Source: Bacteroidota bacterium
GTDB lineage: Bacteria > Bacteroidota > Bacteroidia > Bacteroidales > F082
DNA: 64,000 nt
Direction of reading: 5' to 3'
Assembly: GCA_016845105.1 (NCBI GenBank)
Contig: JAERTF010000051.1
Span: forward strand, 52,590-116,589
Position numbers and translations under genes: made by a program. The notes under the pieces are model-generated. The model had not been told where the DNA came from. It saw only the letters and a list, made by a program, of their open reading frames with translations, and did no database searches. This document shows positions 39,495 to 49,347 of the stretch, piece by piece; the stretch's first letter is position 1; each line of letters opens with the position of its first letter.

Positions 39495-40181
39495 CTAGGG
39501 ATTTCCATAGAAATAGCAATCCAAAACAAGGCTTTCGTCAAAACCTATTGTTGATTCGTTAAACTCTTGTTTATACGTGCTACCCAAATTTTCAAATGCT
39601 TTATTAAGGAAGTCTATATATGAACTAGCTATGGCATTTATTTGAGGTTTATCTTTCACTGGTTCCTTGGAATATTCTGGTAATGCCTGATAACTGTAAA
39701 CAGGACCTCCTATCACATCAAATTCCCTTATGGCATCAGAAACCTCAATCCTTTTATATCCTATTTCTGTTTTGTCCATGGTTTGCAAATCCTTTTTATC
39801 TATAATAAAAAAACAACAGTTCAGCCAGTTGTTTTCGGATTCTTGTATGTTCAGATATATACAGTTTTCAGGAATAATGGTATCCATTTCTATTATGCAT
39901 TTCATAATACTGTTGAATGGAGGATGAATAGAATCATTTGGGGCCAAAAAATTCCAATATCGTTGGTATCCTTCCAAATGGATAATTCTGAATGGACCTG
40001 TATATGAACTATTAAGTTGGATTTCCATTTGCTCTTTTGAAGTCAGGGAACCATAACCTATCATACCTACTTTGCCTTCAGGTATGATAACAACTTCATT
40101 GGTCTTTGTAGAATTACACATTATCAAAAGAGACATTACAATTGTTATTGTAGTAGCTAATATTGAATATTTTGATATCAT
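39495..40181 (-). CDS. Gamma-glutamylcyclotransferase-like (AIG2-type) exported protein
   Basis: The 228 residues start with a signal ending in IMC (Cys22, a weak lipobox) and then show the GGCT fold signature VGMIGYGSL (about 37-46), the substrate-side LEGYQRYWN and a C-terminal DLQTMDKTEIGYKRIEV that matches the segment carrying the catalytic Glu in this family. An exported location is unusual for GGCT proteins, which are normally cytosolic. Substrate unknown. Monocistronic by appearance, divergent from the U32 gene. Confidence 0.65.
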   Translation of the reverse strand: MISKYSILATTITIVMSLLIMCNSTKTNEVVIIPEGKVGMIGYGSLTSKEQMEIQLNSSYTGPFRIIHLEGYQRYWNFLAPNDSIHPPFNSIMKCIIEMDTIIPENCIYLNIQESENNWLNCCFFIIDKKDLQTMDKTEIGYKRIEVSDAIREFDVIGGPVYSYQALPEYSKEPVKDKPQINAIASSYIDFLNKAFENLGSTYKQEFNESTIGFDESLVLDCYFYGNP

Positions 40182-40241
40182 TTTTTTTAACTTTTAGGTT
40201 TGGCTAGATAATTAAAGTTGGGTATTTATATCACAATTCCC

Positions 40242-40249
40242 CAAAGTTA
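40242..40249 (-). promoter_or_regulatory. Candidate -7 element for the GGCT-like gene
   Basis: On minus, TAACTTTG fits TAnnTTTG. It shares the intergenic region with the divergent U32 promoter. The -33 match is poor. Confidence 0.4.
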
Positions 40250-40292
40250 TAAAATTAATGGCACATAATAAACAGACCAATATCATGTAATA

Positions 40293-40321
40293 TTGTGATA
40301 CTTACAATTTTACTACTTTTG
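40293..40321 (+). promoter_or_regulatory. Bacteroidota-type promoter for the U32 gene
   Basis: TTG at 40293-40295 and TACTTTTG at 40314-40321 are 18 bases apart, 19 bases before the ATG at 40341. Confidence 0.6.
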
Positions 40322-40340
40322 CAGCCCTAATTATAACTAC

Positions 40341-41582
40341 ATGACTGCAAACGACATAGAAATAATGGCACCGGTGGGTTCTTACGAATCATTGATGGCA
40401 GCAATACAGGGTGGAGCAAATTCCGTTTACTTTGGAATAGGTAAATTGAATATGCGATCCAAATCTTCTAAAAACTTCTCTCTTGATGATCTTGTTAGGA
40501 TTTCAAACATTTGTAAAAAGAATAATGTTCGTACATATATCACATTAAATACTGTGATTTATGACTCGGAGCTTGAAGCTATGAGGGATATAGTAAATGC
40601 GGCTAAGAAGAACGAAATAACAGCCATAATTGCATCTGATCAGTCTGTAATTCAATATGCAAACTCAGTTGGTATGGAAATCCATATGTCAACACAAACA
40701 AATATTACAAATATTGAAGCAGTAAAGTACTACTCTCAGTTTGCTGATGTTATGGTAACTGCCCGTGAATTGGAAATTAAACAAGTAAAGGCAATCACAA
40801 CAGCTATTAAAGAACAAAAAATATGTGGACCATCAGGTGATTTGGTTCAGATAGAAGTGTTTGCTCATGGAGCACTTTGTATGGCCGTGAGTGGAAAGTG
40901 TTATTTAAGTCTCGACAACCTTAATTCATCAGCAAATAGAGGTGCTTGTCTGCAACAGTGCCGCCGTAAATATACCGTTACGGATAAAGAAACCGGAGAA
41001 CAACTTGAGGTTGACAATGAGTTCATAATGTCACCAAAGGATTTAAATACTGTGGCTTTGCTTGATAGAATACTTAATGCAGGTGTAAGAGTTCTTAAAT
41101 TGGAGGGGCGAGGTAGATCGCCTGAATACGTAAAAACCATAGCTTCGGTATACCGAGAAGCTGTTGATGCTTGGTTTGAAGGACAATATAATCAGGAAAA
41201 CATTGACAAATGGAATTCTCGTTTATCAACGGTTTATAATCGAGGTTTTTGGGAAGGGTATTACATGGGGCGAAAGTTTGGCGAATGGACTGAAGATTAT
41301 GGTAATCAGGCTACTCAGCGTAAGATGTATATTGGGAAAGTAACAAATTACTACAATAGGTTAGGTGTTGCGGAAATAAAAATTGAAACCCACGACCTGA
41401 GTGTTGGCGAGGAAATTAAGATTCTTGGTGAAACCACCGGAGTTTACGAAGCTGTGGTTGACGAAATTCGGCTTGAGCTTGACCCTGTAGAAAAAGTTAA
41501 CAAAGGTGATATTTGCTCCGTTAAAACCAATGAGCTTGTTCGTCGGGGTGATAAGGTTTACAAGGTTGTAAATACTGAATAA
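40341..41582 (+). CDS. Peptidase U32 family protein (tRNA hydroxylation TrhP-like)
   Basis: A 413-residue cytoplasmic protein of the U32 family: N-terminal TIM-barrel (IEIMAPVGSYESLMAAIQGGANSVYFG), the family signature EVFAHGALCMAVSGKCYLS (about 174-192), the Cys pattern GACLQQCRRKY, and a C-terminal beta domain (about 330-413, KMYIGKVTNYYNR). The Cys set (in GALC, GKCY, GACLQQC) fits an Fe-S cluster site. Members such as TrhP (YegQ) take part in 5-hydroxyuridine formation in tRNA and RlhA acts on rRNA, while older annotation calls them collagenase-like proteases. RNA modification is the likelier role. Confidence 0.87.
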   Translation: MTANDIEIMAPVGSYESLMAAIQGGANSVYFGIGKLNMRSKSSKNFSLDDLVRISNICKKNNVRTYITLNTVIYDSELEAMRDIVNAAKKNEITAIIASDQSVIQYANSVGMEIHMSTQTNITNIEAVKYYSQFADVMVTARELEIKQVKAITTAIKEQKICGPSGDLVQIEVFAHGALCMAVSGKCYLSLDNLNSSANRGACLQQCRRKYTVTDKETGEQLEVDNEFIMSPKDLNTVALLDRILNAGVRVLKLEGRGRSPEYVKTIASVYREAVDAWFEGQYNQENIDKWNSRLSTVYNRGFWEGYYMGRKFGEWTEDYGNQATQRKMYIGKVTNYYNRLGVAEIKIETHDLSVGEEIKILGETTGVYEAVVDEIRLELDPVEKVNKGDICSVKTNELVRRGDKVYKVVNTE

Positions 41583-41639
41583 AAAAAGCTGTTATTACTT
41601 TTGGTTAATTAATACTGCGATTTTTACCAAAATCAAAAA

Positions 41640-42923
41640 TTAACGGATAATTTTTTTGTTTGTAACTTTTCTTCCATGTTCCACAGAAATTATATATATA
41701 CCTTTTTCCATGTTATTGATGGGTACAATAAATTCGTTAGAATTATCAACTCTTTTGCTTGAAACTAAAGCACCAACAATATTATAAACTCTAATAGCAC
41801 TAATGTTGTTGAATCCACAAACTATCTTTACATTTTCATAATTAGGCATAATAATAAATGAAATATCCTCTTCTTCACTATGCTTATTGTGATTATCCGT
41901 AATTACAATATCTAATGTAGCCATCGCAGTATCAATATCACAGTCAGATATGGCTGTTTGAGTTATGGTATAGGTACCGCTTGATGTATAGGTATGAACT
42001 GGATTTTGGATCGTATCGGTATAATCATCTCCAAAATCCCAGAAATAGGATGTGGCACCTGTTGATGTGTCGTAACAAAATACAGTATTCTCATCCTGTT
42101 CAATATCAAAGCCGGCAAAAGTAACATCGCTTGTTAAATCCCAAATACCTGGTTCAAAGAATACCACTTCATCGGCAATTTGTTGCAAATAATTTGCCTC
42201 GTCTGAAGTAAGTCCACCGGTATAGCTTATGCCAACACTTGGCTTTTGAAACATGGTTGCATAATATACACATGCAGCTAAATAATGTCCAGCCAAACTA
42301 GGGTGGCTTTCATCAGGGTCGAATAGTTCAATTGGGTCACTATTTTCAATGGATTCCTGCCAGGCCCTTCCAGTGGGAGCAAGTATACCATTAATTGTAT
42401 CAGTTAGCCGCATATATTCAGTGGTTAATGAATCCTGCATATGTGAAAAATCATCAAAATCAACTGAACAGTACGTGTTTATACAATGCTCTCCACCCTG
42501 TTTTTTACCCCAAATTAACTGCATAATAGTTTTGGTACACGGATAGTTTAGCTTAATTAATGAATCAAGTGCTTGTGCTGCTGGATACATATATGTATAC
42601 TTATAGTGATCGATTACAGCAAAGAGGCTATGTTCCTGCAGTACAACATAATCCCAGTTCTCTGAATTAATTAGTGACAACGATATTGAGTTAAATAAAT
42701 GACCGTTTGAAGGGTGCCCAAGAGTACAACCACCGGGTGTGTTTGAAGAAAAAATTATCATATCCCCATTTGATGATGCCAAATTTGCTGTGAGCTGAGG
42801 TAAGTCGTGCCAGAATGTATGGCTGTTTCCCAAATATAGTACCTTAATTGTTTCAGCATTTGATCTTGCTGTATATAATATCAAAATGGAGAATAACAAA
42901 AAATACTTAACTAAACGTAGCAT
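41640..42923 (-). CDS. Secreted SGNH-hydrolase-like protein with PKD and T9SS domains
   Basis: The 427 residues comprise a signal peptide (about 1-23), an SGNH/GDSL-esterase-like domain (about 25-235), a PKD domain (about 268-335, SYFWDFGDDYTDTIQNPVHTY) and a T9SS sorting domain (about 350-427, RVYNIVGALV, MEKGIYIISVEHG). The nucleophile segment is GNSHTF (S34), QEHSLF supplies a conserved block, and DESHPSLAGHYLA carries the Asp/His pair, so a serine esterase or deacetylase is likely. The substrate (possibly polysaccharide acetyl esters) is inference. Confidence 0.82.
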   Translation of the reverse strand: MLRLVKYFLLFSILILYTARSNAETIKVLYLGNSHTFWHDLPQLTANLASSNGDMIIFSSNTPGGCTLGHPSNGHLFNSISLSLINSENWDYVVLQEHSLFAVIDHYKYTYMYPAAQALDSLIKLNYPCTKTIMQLIWGKKQGGEHCINTYCSVDFDDFSHMQDSLTTEYMRLTDTINGILAPTGRAWQESIENSDPIELFDPDESHPSLAGHYLAACVYYATMFQKPSVGISYTGGLTSDEANYLQQIADEVVFFEPGIWDLTSDVTFAGFDIEQDENTVFCYDTSTGATSYFWDFGDDYTDTIQNPVHTYTSSGTYTITQTAISDCDIDTAMATLDIVITDNHNKHSEEEDISFIIMPNYENVKIVCGFNNISAIRVYNIVGALVSSKRVDNSNEFIVPINNMEKGIYIISVEHGRKVTNKKIIR

Positions 42924-43254
42924 GATAATTTTTTAGTAAAACTACAAAAATCCCAAATAAATCTTGTTCAAGGGGATATTCGAATATAGCTATTCCACAA
43001 AGTATAGCCTTATATAGGACTTTTTAGCACCATTAAGATGGCTTTCCATGCTGGGTAGTATTTCAGTTATGTGACGATTATATTGTTAAATGAAATTTAC
43101 CTGTAATGCATAAAACAGTTTTTTCTTTACTAAACTGATTAATTCCAATGAAATATTTTTGTTAATTTTGAAGAAACCTGACTTAGTTACTTTATTTCGC
43201 TTTGTTTGAAAATCATAATCATATATTTATACTAACTAAATAGAAGAATCAATT
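42924..43254. other. Intergenic region between divergent genes
   Basis: 331 AT-rich bases with no supported ORF or repeat. Two weak promoter-like boxes face the PSD-like gene: TAATTTTG at 43163-43170, and TTG at 43202-43204 with TATATTTA at 43222-43229. Neither is convincing alone. Confidence 0.4.
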
Positions 43255-44463
43255 ATGAAAAAATATAGTAGGAAGTACAGATACAATAACCTTAAAGTAA
43301 TTGAAGTAACCAGTGCAGTGAGGTTTACTTTATTGACAATTCTTTTTACAGGTATAATATCATTTGCAAATACGGTTTCGGTAGTAGCCACTGAGTTAGA
43401 TACTACCAACTATAGTACCGTAATAACGAATCTTGAAGATTTACTGGACAATGATGATAATCTAAAAGCCGACATAGAAAAAGTATTAAGGTTACAAGAT
43501 AACCTTTCGTACTATTGGGATAATAAGGATATTGAATATTTCGTGAATTTCTTTAACGAATGGCTTATTTACAATCCACCACCATGGGCCGGGCCTAAAT
43601 ATATTCAACCTTTTGATGAGCTGGCAAATTCTGAAGGAGGAGAAATTCTATTCAACAATAATGTGTTCAGTTCATGGTTTATAGAATTCCTTGATGCCCG
43701 TGGTCAGTATTTGCACACTTCGCAATCTCTTAAGTCCAGAGGGTTGGAAAAAGGTATACTAGATGACTGGCAAAAGTTCCCTGCCACCCAGATGGAACTA
43801 TTCAAACCACCTAATAAAATTGGAGTTTACAATAGTTTTAATGATATATTTTTACGCATTCCAAAGGTGCCCTTTGAAATAGATGGGAAAAATAATCATT
43901 CTGTTTTAGTTTCGCCCGCAAGTGGTAAGATTCATCAAATTTATACCGAAAACAACAACTCTAATTTCAAAATAAAAAAGGACGTTATAAATATTCGCCA
44001 GGCATTAAATAACAGCCCCGTTGCAGATAAGTTTATTGGGGGTAAAATGGCAGATATACTATTGTGGTTTACAGATTACCATTATTTTCATGCACCTATT
44101 TCAGGAGAAATTATCGAGATTGGGGAATATTCGGGGTCTTATAACTATAACTTTCAAAATGTTGACTGGTACACAGCACTTGCCAAGCATAAACGTGTTT
44201 GCTATATAATCAAAACCAAAGAGTTTGGCATGGTCGCCATGATCCCGGTAGGATTTTGGGGCGTGGGCTCAATTATCACCTATGATAATATTAAGGAAGG
44301 TTATCAGGTAACTAAGGGTGAAAAAATTGGACGTTTTGGCTATGGTGGTTCTTCGATTCTACTGATATTTGAACCTGATAAAATAGAGTTTACGATTGAG
44401 GGAATAGAAAAAAACTGGGAAGTAGTAAAACCGGGAACACAAATAGGTATAGCCCCAAATTAA
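43255..44463 (+). CDS. Exported phosphatidylserine-decarboxylase-like protein
   Basis: The 402 residues match the PSD family in the second half: YNSFNDIFLRIPK (192-204), SPASGKI (220-226), WFTDYHYFHAPISGEI (271-286, HxxH with H276 and H279), FGMVAMIPVG (324-333) and GGSS (364-367), where canonical PSDs have GGST/LGST and self-cleave to form the pyruvoyl group (here Ser366). Two points are odd. There is an N-terminal membrane/signal segment (about 22-45) and a unique region of about 140 residues, and the PADG motif whose Asp belongs to the self-cleavage triad reads PASG. It may be an exported PSD relative acting on an unknown amino acid or lipid, or a non-maturing homologue. Confidence 0.72.
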   Translation: MKKYSRKYRYNNLKVIEVTSAVRFTLLTILFTGIISFANTVSVVATELDTTNYSTVITNLEDLLDNDDNLKADIEKVLRLQDNLSYYWDNKDIEYFVNFFNEWLIYNPPPWAGPKYIQPFDELANSEGGEILFNNNVFSSWFIEFLDARGQYLHTSQSLKSRGLEKGILDDWQKFPATQMELFKPPNKIGVYNSFNDIFLRIPKVPFEIDGKNNHSVLVSPASGKIHQIYTENNNSNFKIKKDVINIRQALNNSPVADKFIGGKMADILLWFTDYHYFHAPISGEIIEIGEYSGSYNYNFQNVDWYTALAKHKRVCYIIKTKEFGMVAMIPVGFWGVGSIITYDNIKEGYQVTKGEKIGRFGYGGSSILLIFEPDKIEFTIEGIEKNWEVVKPGTQIGIAPN

Positions 44464-44566
44464 AGTCTGTATTTAGTTTAAGAAAGCAATAATGCTATTG
44501 ATACTGACAATTGAACAATAATAACTAGGTTCTTCTTTGTTGATATTTAAGAATGTTACTGATGCA

Positions 44567-46474
44567 TTAGTCTTTCACACATCTGGCAGTAAGTTGAAAA
44601 TAATGCTTCTCATAATCATCTTTTCTAATACCAGATTGTGAATAATGAATTGACCTTATGTAGGCCTCATCACCAGAAAAACCTGAGCTTGTAGATGACC
44701 AAAAATCAGACCTATGTCCAAATCCACCGATAGCATATGGACCAAGGCCTACATATATATGCGATGAAGGTTTGATGGAGAATCCAATGGAATTTATTCC
44801 TTCATTATTATCATTCCATCCTATCCATCCAGCATCACAGCTTTTTAAAATCGAAGCCAGTCCAATGCCTTCACCCCTATTATCGTATTTATCAACATCT
44901 GTAGGGTCCATACCTAGAGCTAATTCAAGTTCTGTCCATTCATCATCTGATGGTAAATGCCATCCCGGAGGACATGCTTCTTCTGCATCATAAAAATCAT
45001 AATATCTTCCATTTATCTCACCTGTTAAATCATTCGAATCACAAAGACCAAGGTTCCCATCTTCACCCCAATAGTTTAAATTTTCTGCAAACCATGTTTG
45101 ATTTCCAATATCGATAGTATTATAAACCTTGCCATCTCTTCCATCAGTAATTTCATGATATATGATTTCGGTTGCTATTAACATTGCTTCATAACCTTTA
45201 TCGTCAACCACTGGGTCATCATATGTGTAGGTAAAGTTAAAATTCTGATACTCGTCTTCACAAGTTGAAAATCTAGCGATTATCCATCCCACATCTCTCC
45301 CCGTAATTGCAACTTTAACATTTGTATTGTTAATATCAATAATATTAACCAGATTACCATCTCCATCAATTTCGTTTGAGGTTGTGGTTTGAATCTCAGA
45401 TACCCTATTTGGTCCGGGGTTGAGCCCACCACCACTAATGTTGAAAAGGCTTTTAAATTTGATGATATAACCATCAATTTTGTCTCTGTAATCCAGATAG
45501 TTGTGGATTAGGGAAATTACTTCCTGAAGTAGAGGAATTGTAGTATTTATGTCTTCTTTGTAAATTGTACGGTAGGTAACTTTTACATCAAACATAATTT
45601 CTTCATGATTAAGAAACACTAATTCTGATCTACCAGCAGTAAGTTCAGATTGCTCAGCCACAACACTTGCGTCATAAATTTCAAGAACAGTCATTCCTAA
45701 TTCAAGAACTTTCTTTACAAGGTAAACCCCCGATGCAAGGGCAATTATTTTAGTCAGCCCGGTAGGTTCTGGAGCAGTAAAAGAGAGATAGAAACTTCCT
45801 CCAGCTATCATTATTTTCAACATGTTCGTTTTCATAAAATCTCTGAACCCTTCCAGAATTTCACCTGAAGCGATGGTTCGCGATCCACCAAATCCAAATA
45901 GTTCCGGGTTAGCTATTATAAATGAGGCAAACTCTTGTTTTTCAGAAGTAGATAAAGTTGCAAAAACACTATTCATCTCACTTATGGTATTAGTTATGAA
46001 TAGTTTCTCATGTTCACTAACTTGTTGTCCTGTTTGATTTTCAACAGATTCAAGAAATTGTAAAGATTGATTAGCTCCTGTAATTACATTATTAACTATT
46101 TCATCGGGATTGCTAATGGGTTGAGATAATTCAATAGTTAAGTCAGTATAACCTTCGTAGTCACCAAAATTTATTGTCAGGTTGTACGATCCCGGGTTAA
46201 CATCAGGTATCATAAAATGAAGTAATGCGGGTTCAGTTTGGCAAACAGTAATCTCCAACTCACCAAATGTTCCGGTAAATTCTTCATCTGCTGGTATTCC
46301 TTCATCCGACCAAAGTGATATAATCTTGTAAGGAATGGCATTTTGCTGACTTGCATTTAGATAAGTGTCGGGAATTTCTTCATCTTCACCAAAAACTTTA
46401 TCGCAACTCAAATTAGAAATCGTGATTGTAGCAAGAAGCAAGAATGTGGTTAATTCGAAAAAAAATTTCTGCAT
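44567..46474 (-). CDS. FISUMP-domain lipoprotein (paralogue B)
   Basis: Start moved from 46540 to ATG 46474, which gives an SPII signal (Cys24 in ISNLSC) and avoids overlap with the upstream gene. The product has 635 residues: a short Ig-like N-terminal part, a long middle region with a hydrophobic stretch GLTKIIALASGVYLVKKVLEL (about 240-262), and a C-terminal FISUMP domain (Fibrobacter succinogenes major paralogous domain, about 455-635) with KVYNTIDIGNQTWFAENLNY, CPPGWHLPSDDEW and a final ARCVKD. The domain is common in secreted proteins of the phylum, with no proven activity. It starts 7 bp after the lipoprotein gene upstream and is a close paralogue of 47363-49279. Confidence 0.85.
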   Translation of the reverse strand: MQKFFFELTTFLLLATITISNLSCDKVFGEDEEIPDTYLNASQQNAIPYKIISLWSDEGIPADEEFTGTFGELEITVCQTEPALLHFMIPDVNPGSYNLTINFGDYEGYTDLTIELSQPISNPDEIVNNVITGANQSLQFLESVENQTGQQVSEHEKLFITNTISEMNSVFATLSTSEKQEFASFIIANPELFGFGGSRTIASGEILEGFRDFMKTNMLKIMIAGGSFYLSFTAPEPTGLTKIIALASGVYLVKKVLELGMTVLEIYDASVVAEQSELTAGRSELVFLNHEEIMFDVKVTYRTIYKEDINTTIPLLQEVISLIHNYLDYRDKIDGYIIKFKSLFNISGGGLNPGPNRVSEIQTTTSNEIDGDGNLVNIIDINNTNVKVAITGRDVGWIIARFSTCEDEYQNFNFTYTYDDPVVDDKGYEAMLIATEIIYHEITDGRDGKVYNTIDIGNQTWFAENLNYWGEDGNLGLCDSNDLTGEINGRYYDFYDAEEACPPGWHLPSDDEWTELELALGMDPTDVDKYDNRGEGIGLASILKSCDAGWIGWNDNNEGINSIGFSIKPSSHIYVGLGPYAIGGFGHRSDFWSSTSSGFSGDEAYIRSIHYSQSGIRKDDYEKHYFQLTARCVKD

Positions 46475-46481
46475 AATTGAT

Positions 46482-47171
46482 TTAGTTACAAGGATATTCT
46501 GTTGTGCTGTAATAATTTTGTGTCCCAACGTGATTTCCACTTATATATTGCTCTATTAAAATTGTGTCAGTACCCTCGGGAGTAATGTAAAAAGTTAGTT
46601 CGGTTGTTCCTTCAACTAAGGTTGCTTTGCCGGCAGCTGCATCATATGTTCCACTAAATTCCGCACCACTTGAACCATTACATAAATATACTGTTGATCC
46701 TGAAAACTTAAGGTATGAGGCCCCATCAGAACGAACCCACTTTCCTGTCACACCTGATGATGGATCATCGGGAATAAGTTCAAAAATCTTAAATGGATCA
46801 TCCATATCTCCGGTTGGGCGTAGTTCATAAGAGTTGGTGTTTGATACAACCTCACCATCTTCAGGAGCAGTAAGAATAACAGGTGATCCCAGGCCATCAA
46901 TGCTTGAAAAATATGTGCCACCGAAATTAAATGAGTAATCAATTGAGGCATCCTTTTCGTTTACATTTGCTTCGAATACCCAAATATCGCCATAGCTCGA
47001 GTGATTCAAGGAGCTTCCATTATAGAAAAACTCAGGCGTGTTTTCGAACATATCACGATCGACATAAATATCGATTTCTCCGTATTGGGAGTCTTTTTTG
47101 CAGGATGAAAAGGAAATCATTATTGCTATTAGTGCAACAAAAGTTGACAGTAGGAGGATGTTTTTTTTCAT
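46482..47171 (-). CDS. Lipoprotein of unknown function between FISUMP paralogues
   Basis: A 229-residue lipoprotein (signal MKKNILLLSTFVALIAIMISFSSC, Cys24). The mature part is predicted all-beta, with GEIDIYVDRDMFENTPEFFYNG near the start and a lipocalin-like C-terminal half (GKWVRSDGASYLKFSGSTVYLCNGS, ELTFYITPEGTDTILIEQY), similar in style to Bacteroidota lipocalin-like proteins, though no family is certain. It is cotranscribed with the FISUMP gene 7 bp downstream. Confidence 0.75.
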   Translation of the reverse strand: MKKNILLLSTFVALIAIMISFSSCKKDSQYGEIDIYVDRDMFENTPEFFYNGSSLNHSSYGDIWVFEANVNEKDASIDYSFNFGGTYFSSIDGLGSPVILTAPEDGEVVSNTNSYELRPTGDMDDPFKIFELIPDDPSSGVTGKWVRSDGASYLKFSGSTVYLCNGSSGAEFSGTYDAAAGKATLVEGTTELTFYITPEGTDTILIEQYISGNHVGTQNYYSTTEYPCN

Positions 47172-47362
47172 GTTTTGAAATCTTGTGTTTAAATTATTAT
47201 TGAACTGTTTATCTTGTTATTGTATCTTTTCGAAAACGTGCTTCCATGCATATGCTATCTTGATGATAACTAGATTGCTACCTGTTAAACTAGGATATGT
47301 ACAAATCTGGGAGTAGTATTCCGACAACAATGTGTTTTATAATCTTTTTAAATGAAATGATT

Positions 47363-49279
47363 CTAATCTTTTACGCATCTAACTGGCATAGCATGATGTG
47401 ACATTGTCTCATCATATAAAATACCTTCATAATGTTTTCCTACCTCTCTAAAGACACAATCGGGATATTGGCTGCCATACCCTAGGCTTGTCCAGAAGGT
47501 TGCTTCATACCCATACCCAATATATATTTCACCTGAAGACTCATACCTTATTTCTCCAGCGGGAATAGCACTAAACCCTATGGAGTTTATTCCATTTGCA
47601 TCATTTCCATTTCCGTCAGTTCCCCAACCTGAGCAGTTCTTAAGAATACTTCCAAGTTTTTGATCTGCACCTCTATTGCCATAGGCAGTGTTAACCTCAT
47701 CTTCAGGCATGCCAAGAAATCGTTCAAATTGTTTCCAATCATCGTCGGATGGTAAATGCCAACCTGGCGGACATGCTTCTGGAGCTTCATAAAAACTATA
47801 ATATCTTCCATATAATTCACAGTTATTATCATATCGCTCATTGCATCCTCCAAGGGTACCATCTTCTCCCCAATAATTCACATTTTCTGCAAACCATGTT
47901 TGACTTCCAACATCAATTGTTTTGTATACCTTACCATCTCTTGGATCTGTTATTTCATGATAAATAATTTCGGTTGCTACGAGAAGTGCTTCATAATCTT
48001 TATCCTCAACCATAGGATCATCATATGTATAGGTAAAATCAAAGTTCTGGTATTCACTTTCACAAGTTGAAAATCGTGCTACTATCCAGCCCTCATCTCT
48101 CCCGGTTATGGCAACTTTAACATTGTCGTTTGTTATATTAGTAATCTCTACAAGATCACCATTACCATCAACATCTTTCGATGTATATGTTTGTATTTCC
48201 GAAACTCTTTGAGGTGTACCGGTTAATCCACCACCACTTATATTAAATTTAGATTTAAATGATGTAATATAACCATTTATTTTATCCCAATAATTTATAT
48301 AATTATCGATTAACCCAATTACCTCTTGAAGAAGAGGTATGGTTGTGGACATATCTTCTTTGTACATTGTTCTATATGATACCTTTACATCGAACATGAT
48401 TTCTTCATGGTTGAGAAAAACAAATTCCGACCTTTCATTCAACTCAGTGTACTCGGCTACCACCGATTCGGAATAGATATTCAATATGTGCATTTTTAAA
48501 TCAAGAACTTTCTTAAATAAATATGCTCCTGCCGCAAGAGCAAGGAATTTAGTTACACCTGTTGGTTCGGGAGCAGTGAAAGACAAGTAAAAGGTTGACC
48601 CAGCTAGCATCACCTTAATCATATTTTTTGACATAAAATCTTTAAACTCTTCAAGAAGCGCACCTGATTGAACACCCTTGGAGGTGATTTCAGAAAAGAG
48701 TTCGGGATTTGTTGCAATAAAAGAAGCAACTTGTTGTTTTTCAGTTGAAGACAGTGTCGAATAGATACTGTTCATTTCGCTGATGGTATTACTCAATAGT
48801 AATTTGTCCTGCTCACCCATCTGCTCACCTGTTTGAGTTTCCAAAGTTTCGAGATATTGAATTGACTCATTCACGTCTGTAATAACATTATCAATTACTT
48901 CATCAGGATTATCAACAATTGAGCTGGCAACAACAGTAAAACTTGTAAATCCTTCACTTTCTCCTATATTCAATGTAAGTGAGTATTCTCCAGGTTCCAC
49001 ATCAGGAATCATGAAATAGAGTTTGCCCGATTGGGACTGAACAGCAGTAACATCAATGTCTCCAAAAGTTCCAAAAAACTCATTTTCTTCTGGTAATCCA
49101 ACATCTGCCCAAAGTGTTATTATCTCAAAAGCAACAGGGTCAAATTTGCTGGTATTCAAATATATCTCTTCGTTCTCTTCTCCCCCAAGAAGATCATCTA
49201 CTGTGCTACATGATGAATAAATTATTGATATGCTTAATAATAGAGTTAGAAATGATAACAATTTGATCTGTTTTTTCAT
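47363..49279 (-). CDS. FISUMP-domain lipoprotein (paralogue A)
   Basis: Start moved to ATG 49279 (MKKQIKLLSFLTLLLSISIIYSSC, Cys24). The 638 residues have the same layout as paralogue B and by eye share roughly two thirds of residues in the middle and C-terminal regions: TEIIYHEITDPRDGKVYKTIDVG, QTWFAENVNYWGEDG, CPPGWHLPSDDDW and terminal VRCVKD. The hydrophobic stretch KFLALAAGAYLFKKVLDL is also kept. Tandem duplication with a different gene between the copies is the simplest history. The gene is divergent from the response regulator at 49491. Confidence 0.85.
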   Translation of the reverse strand: MKKQIKLLSFLTLLLSISIIYSSCSTVDDLLGGEENEEIYLNTSKFDPVAFEIITLWADVGLPEENEFFGTFGDIDVTAVQSQSGKLYFMIPDVEPGEYSLTLNIGESEGFTSFTVVASSIVDNPDEVIDNVITDVNESIQYLETLETQTGEQMGEQDKLLLSNTISEMNSIYSTLSSTEKQQVASFIATNPELFSEITSKGVQSGALLEEFKDFMSKNMIKVMLAGSTFYLSFTAPEPTGVTKFLALAAGAYLFKKVLDLKMHILNIYSESVVAEYTELNERSEFVFLNHEEIMFDVKVSYRTMYKEDMSTTIPLLQEVIGLIDNYINYWDKINGYITSFKSKFNISGGGLTGTPQRVSEIQTYTSKDVDGNGDLVEITNITNDNVKVAITGRDEGWIVARFSTCESEYQNFDFTYTYDDPMVEDKDYEALLVATEIIYHEITDPRDGKVYKTIDVGSQTWFAENVNYWGEDGTLGGCNERYDNNCELYGRYYSFYEAPEACPPGWHLPSDDDWKQFERFLGMPEDEVNTAYGNRGADQKLGSILKNCSGWGTDGNGNDANGINSIGFSAIPAGEIRYESSGEIYIGYGYEATFWTSLGYGSQYPDCVFREVGKHYEGILYDETMSHHAMPVRCVKD

Positions 49280-49347
49280 ATATGGAAGTTTGTTTACAAT
49301 GGACAAGCTTTTAGTTTCAATATAATTACCTAATAAATAGGCGGTTG

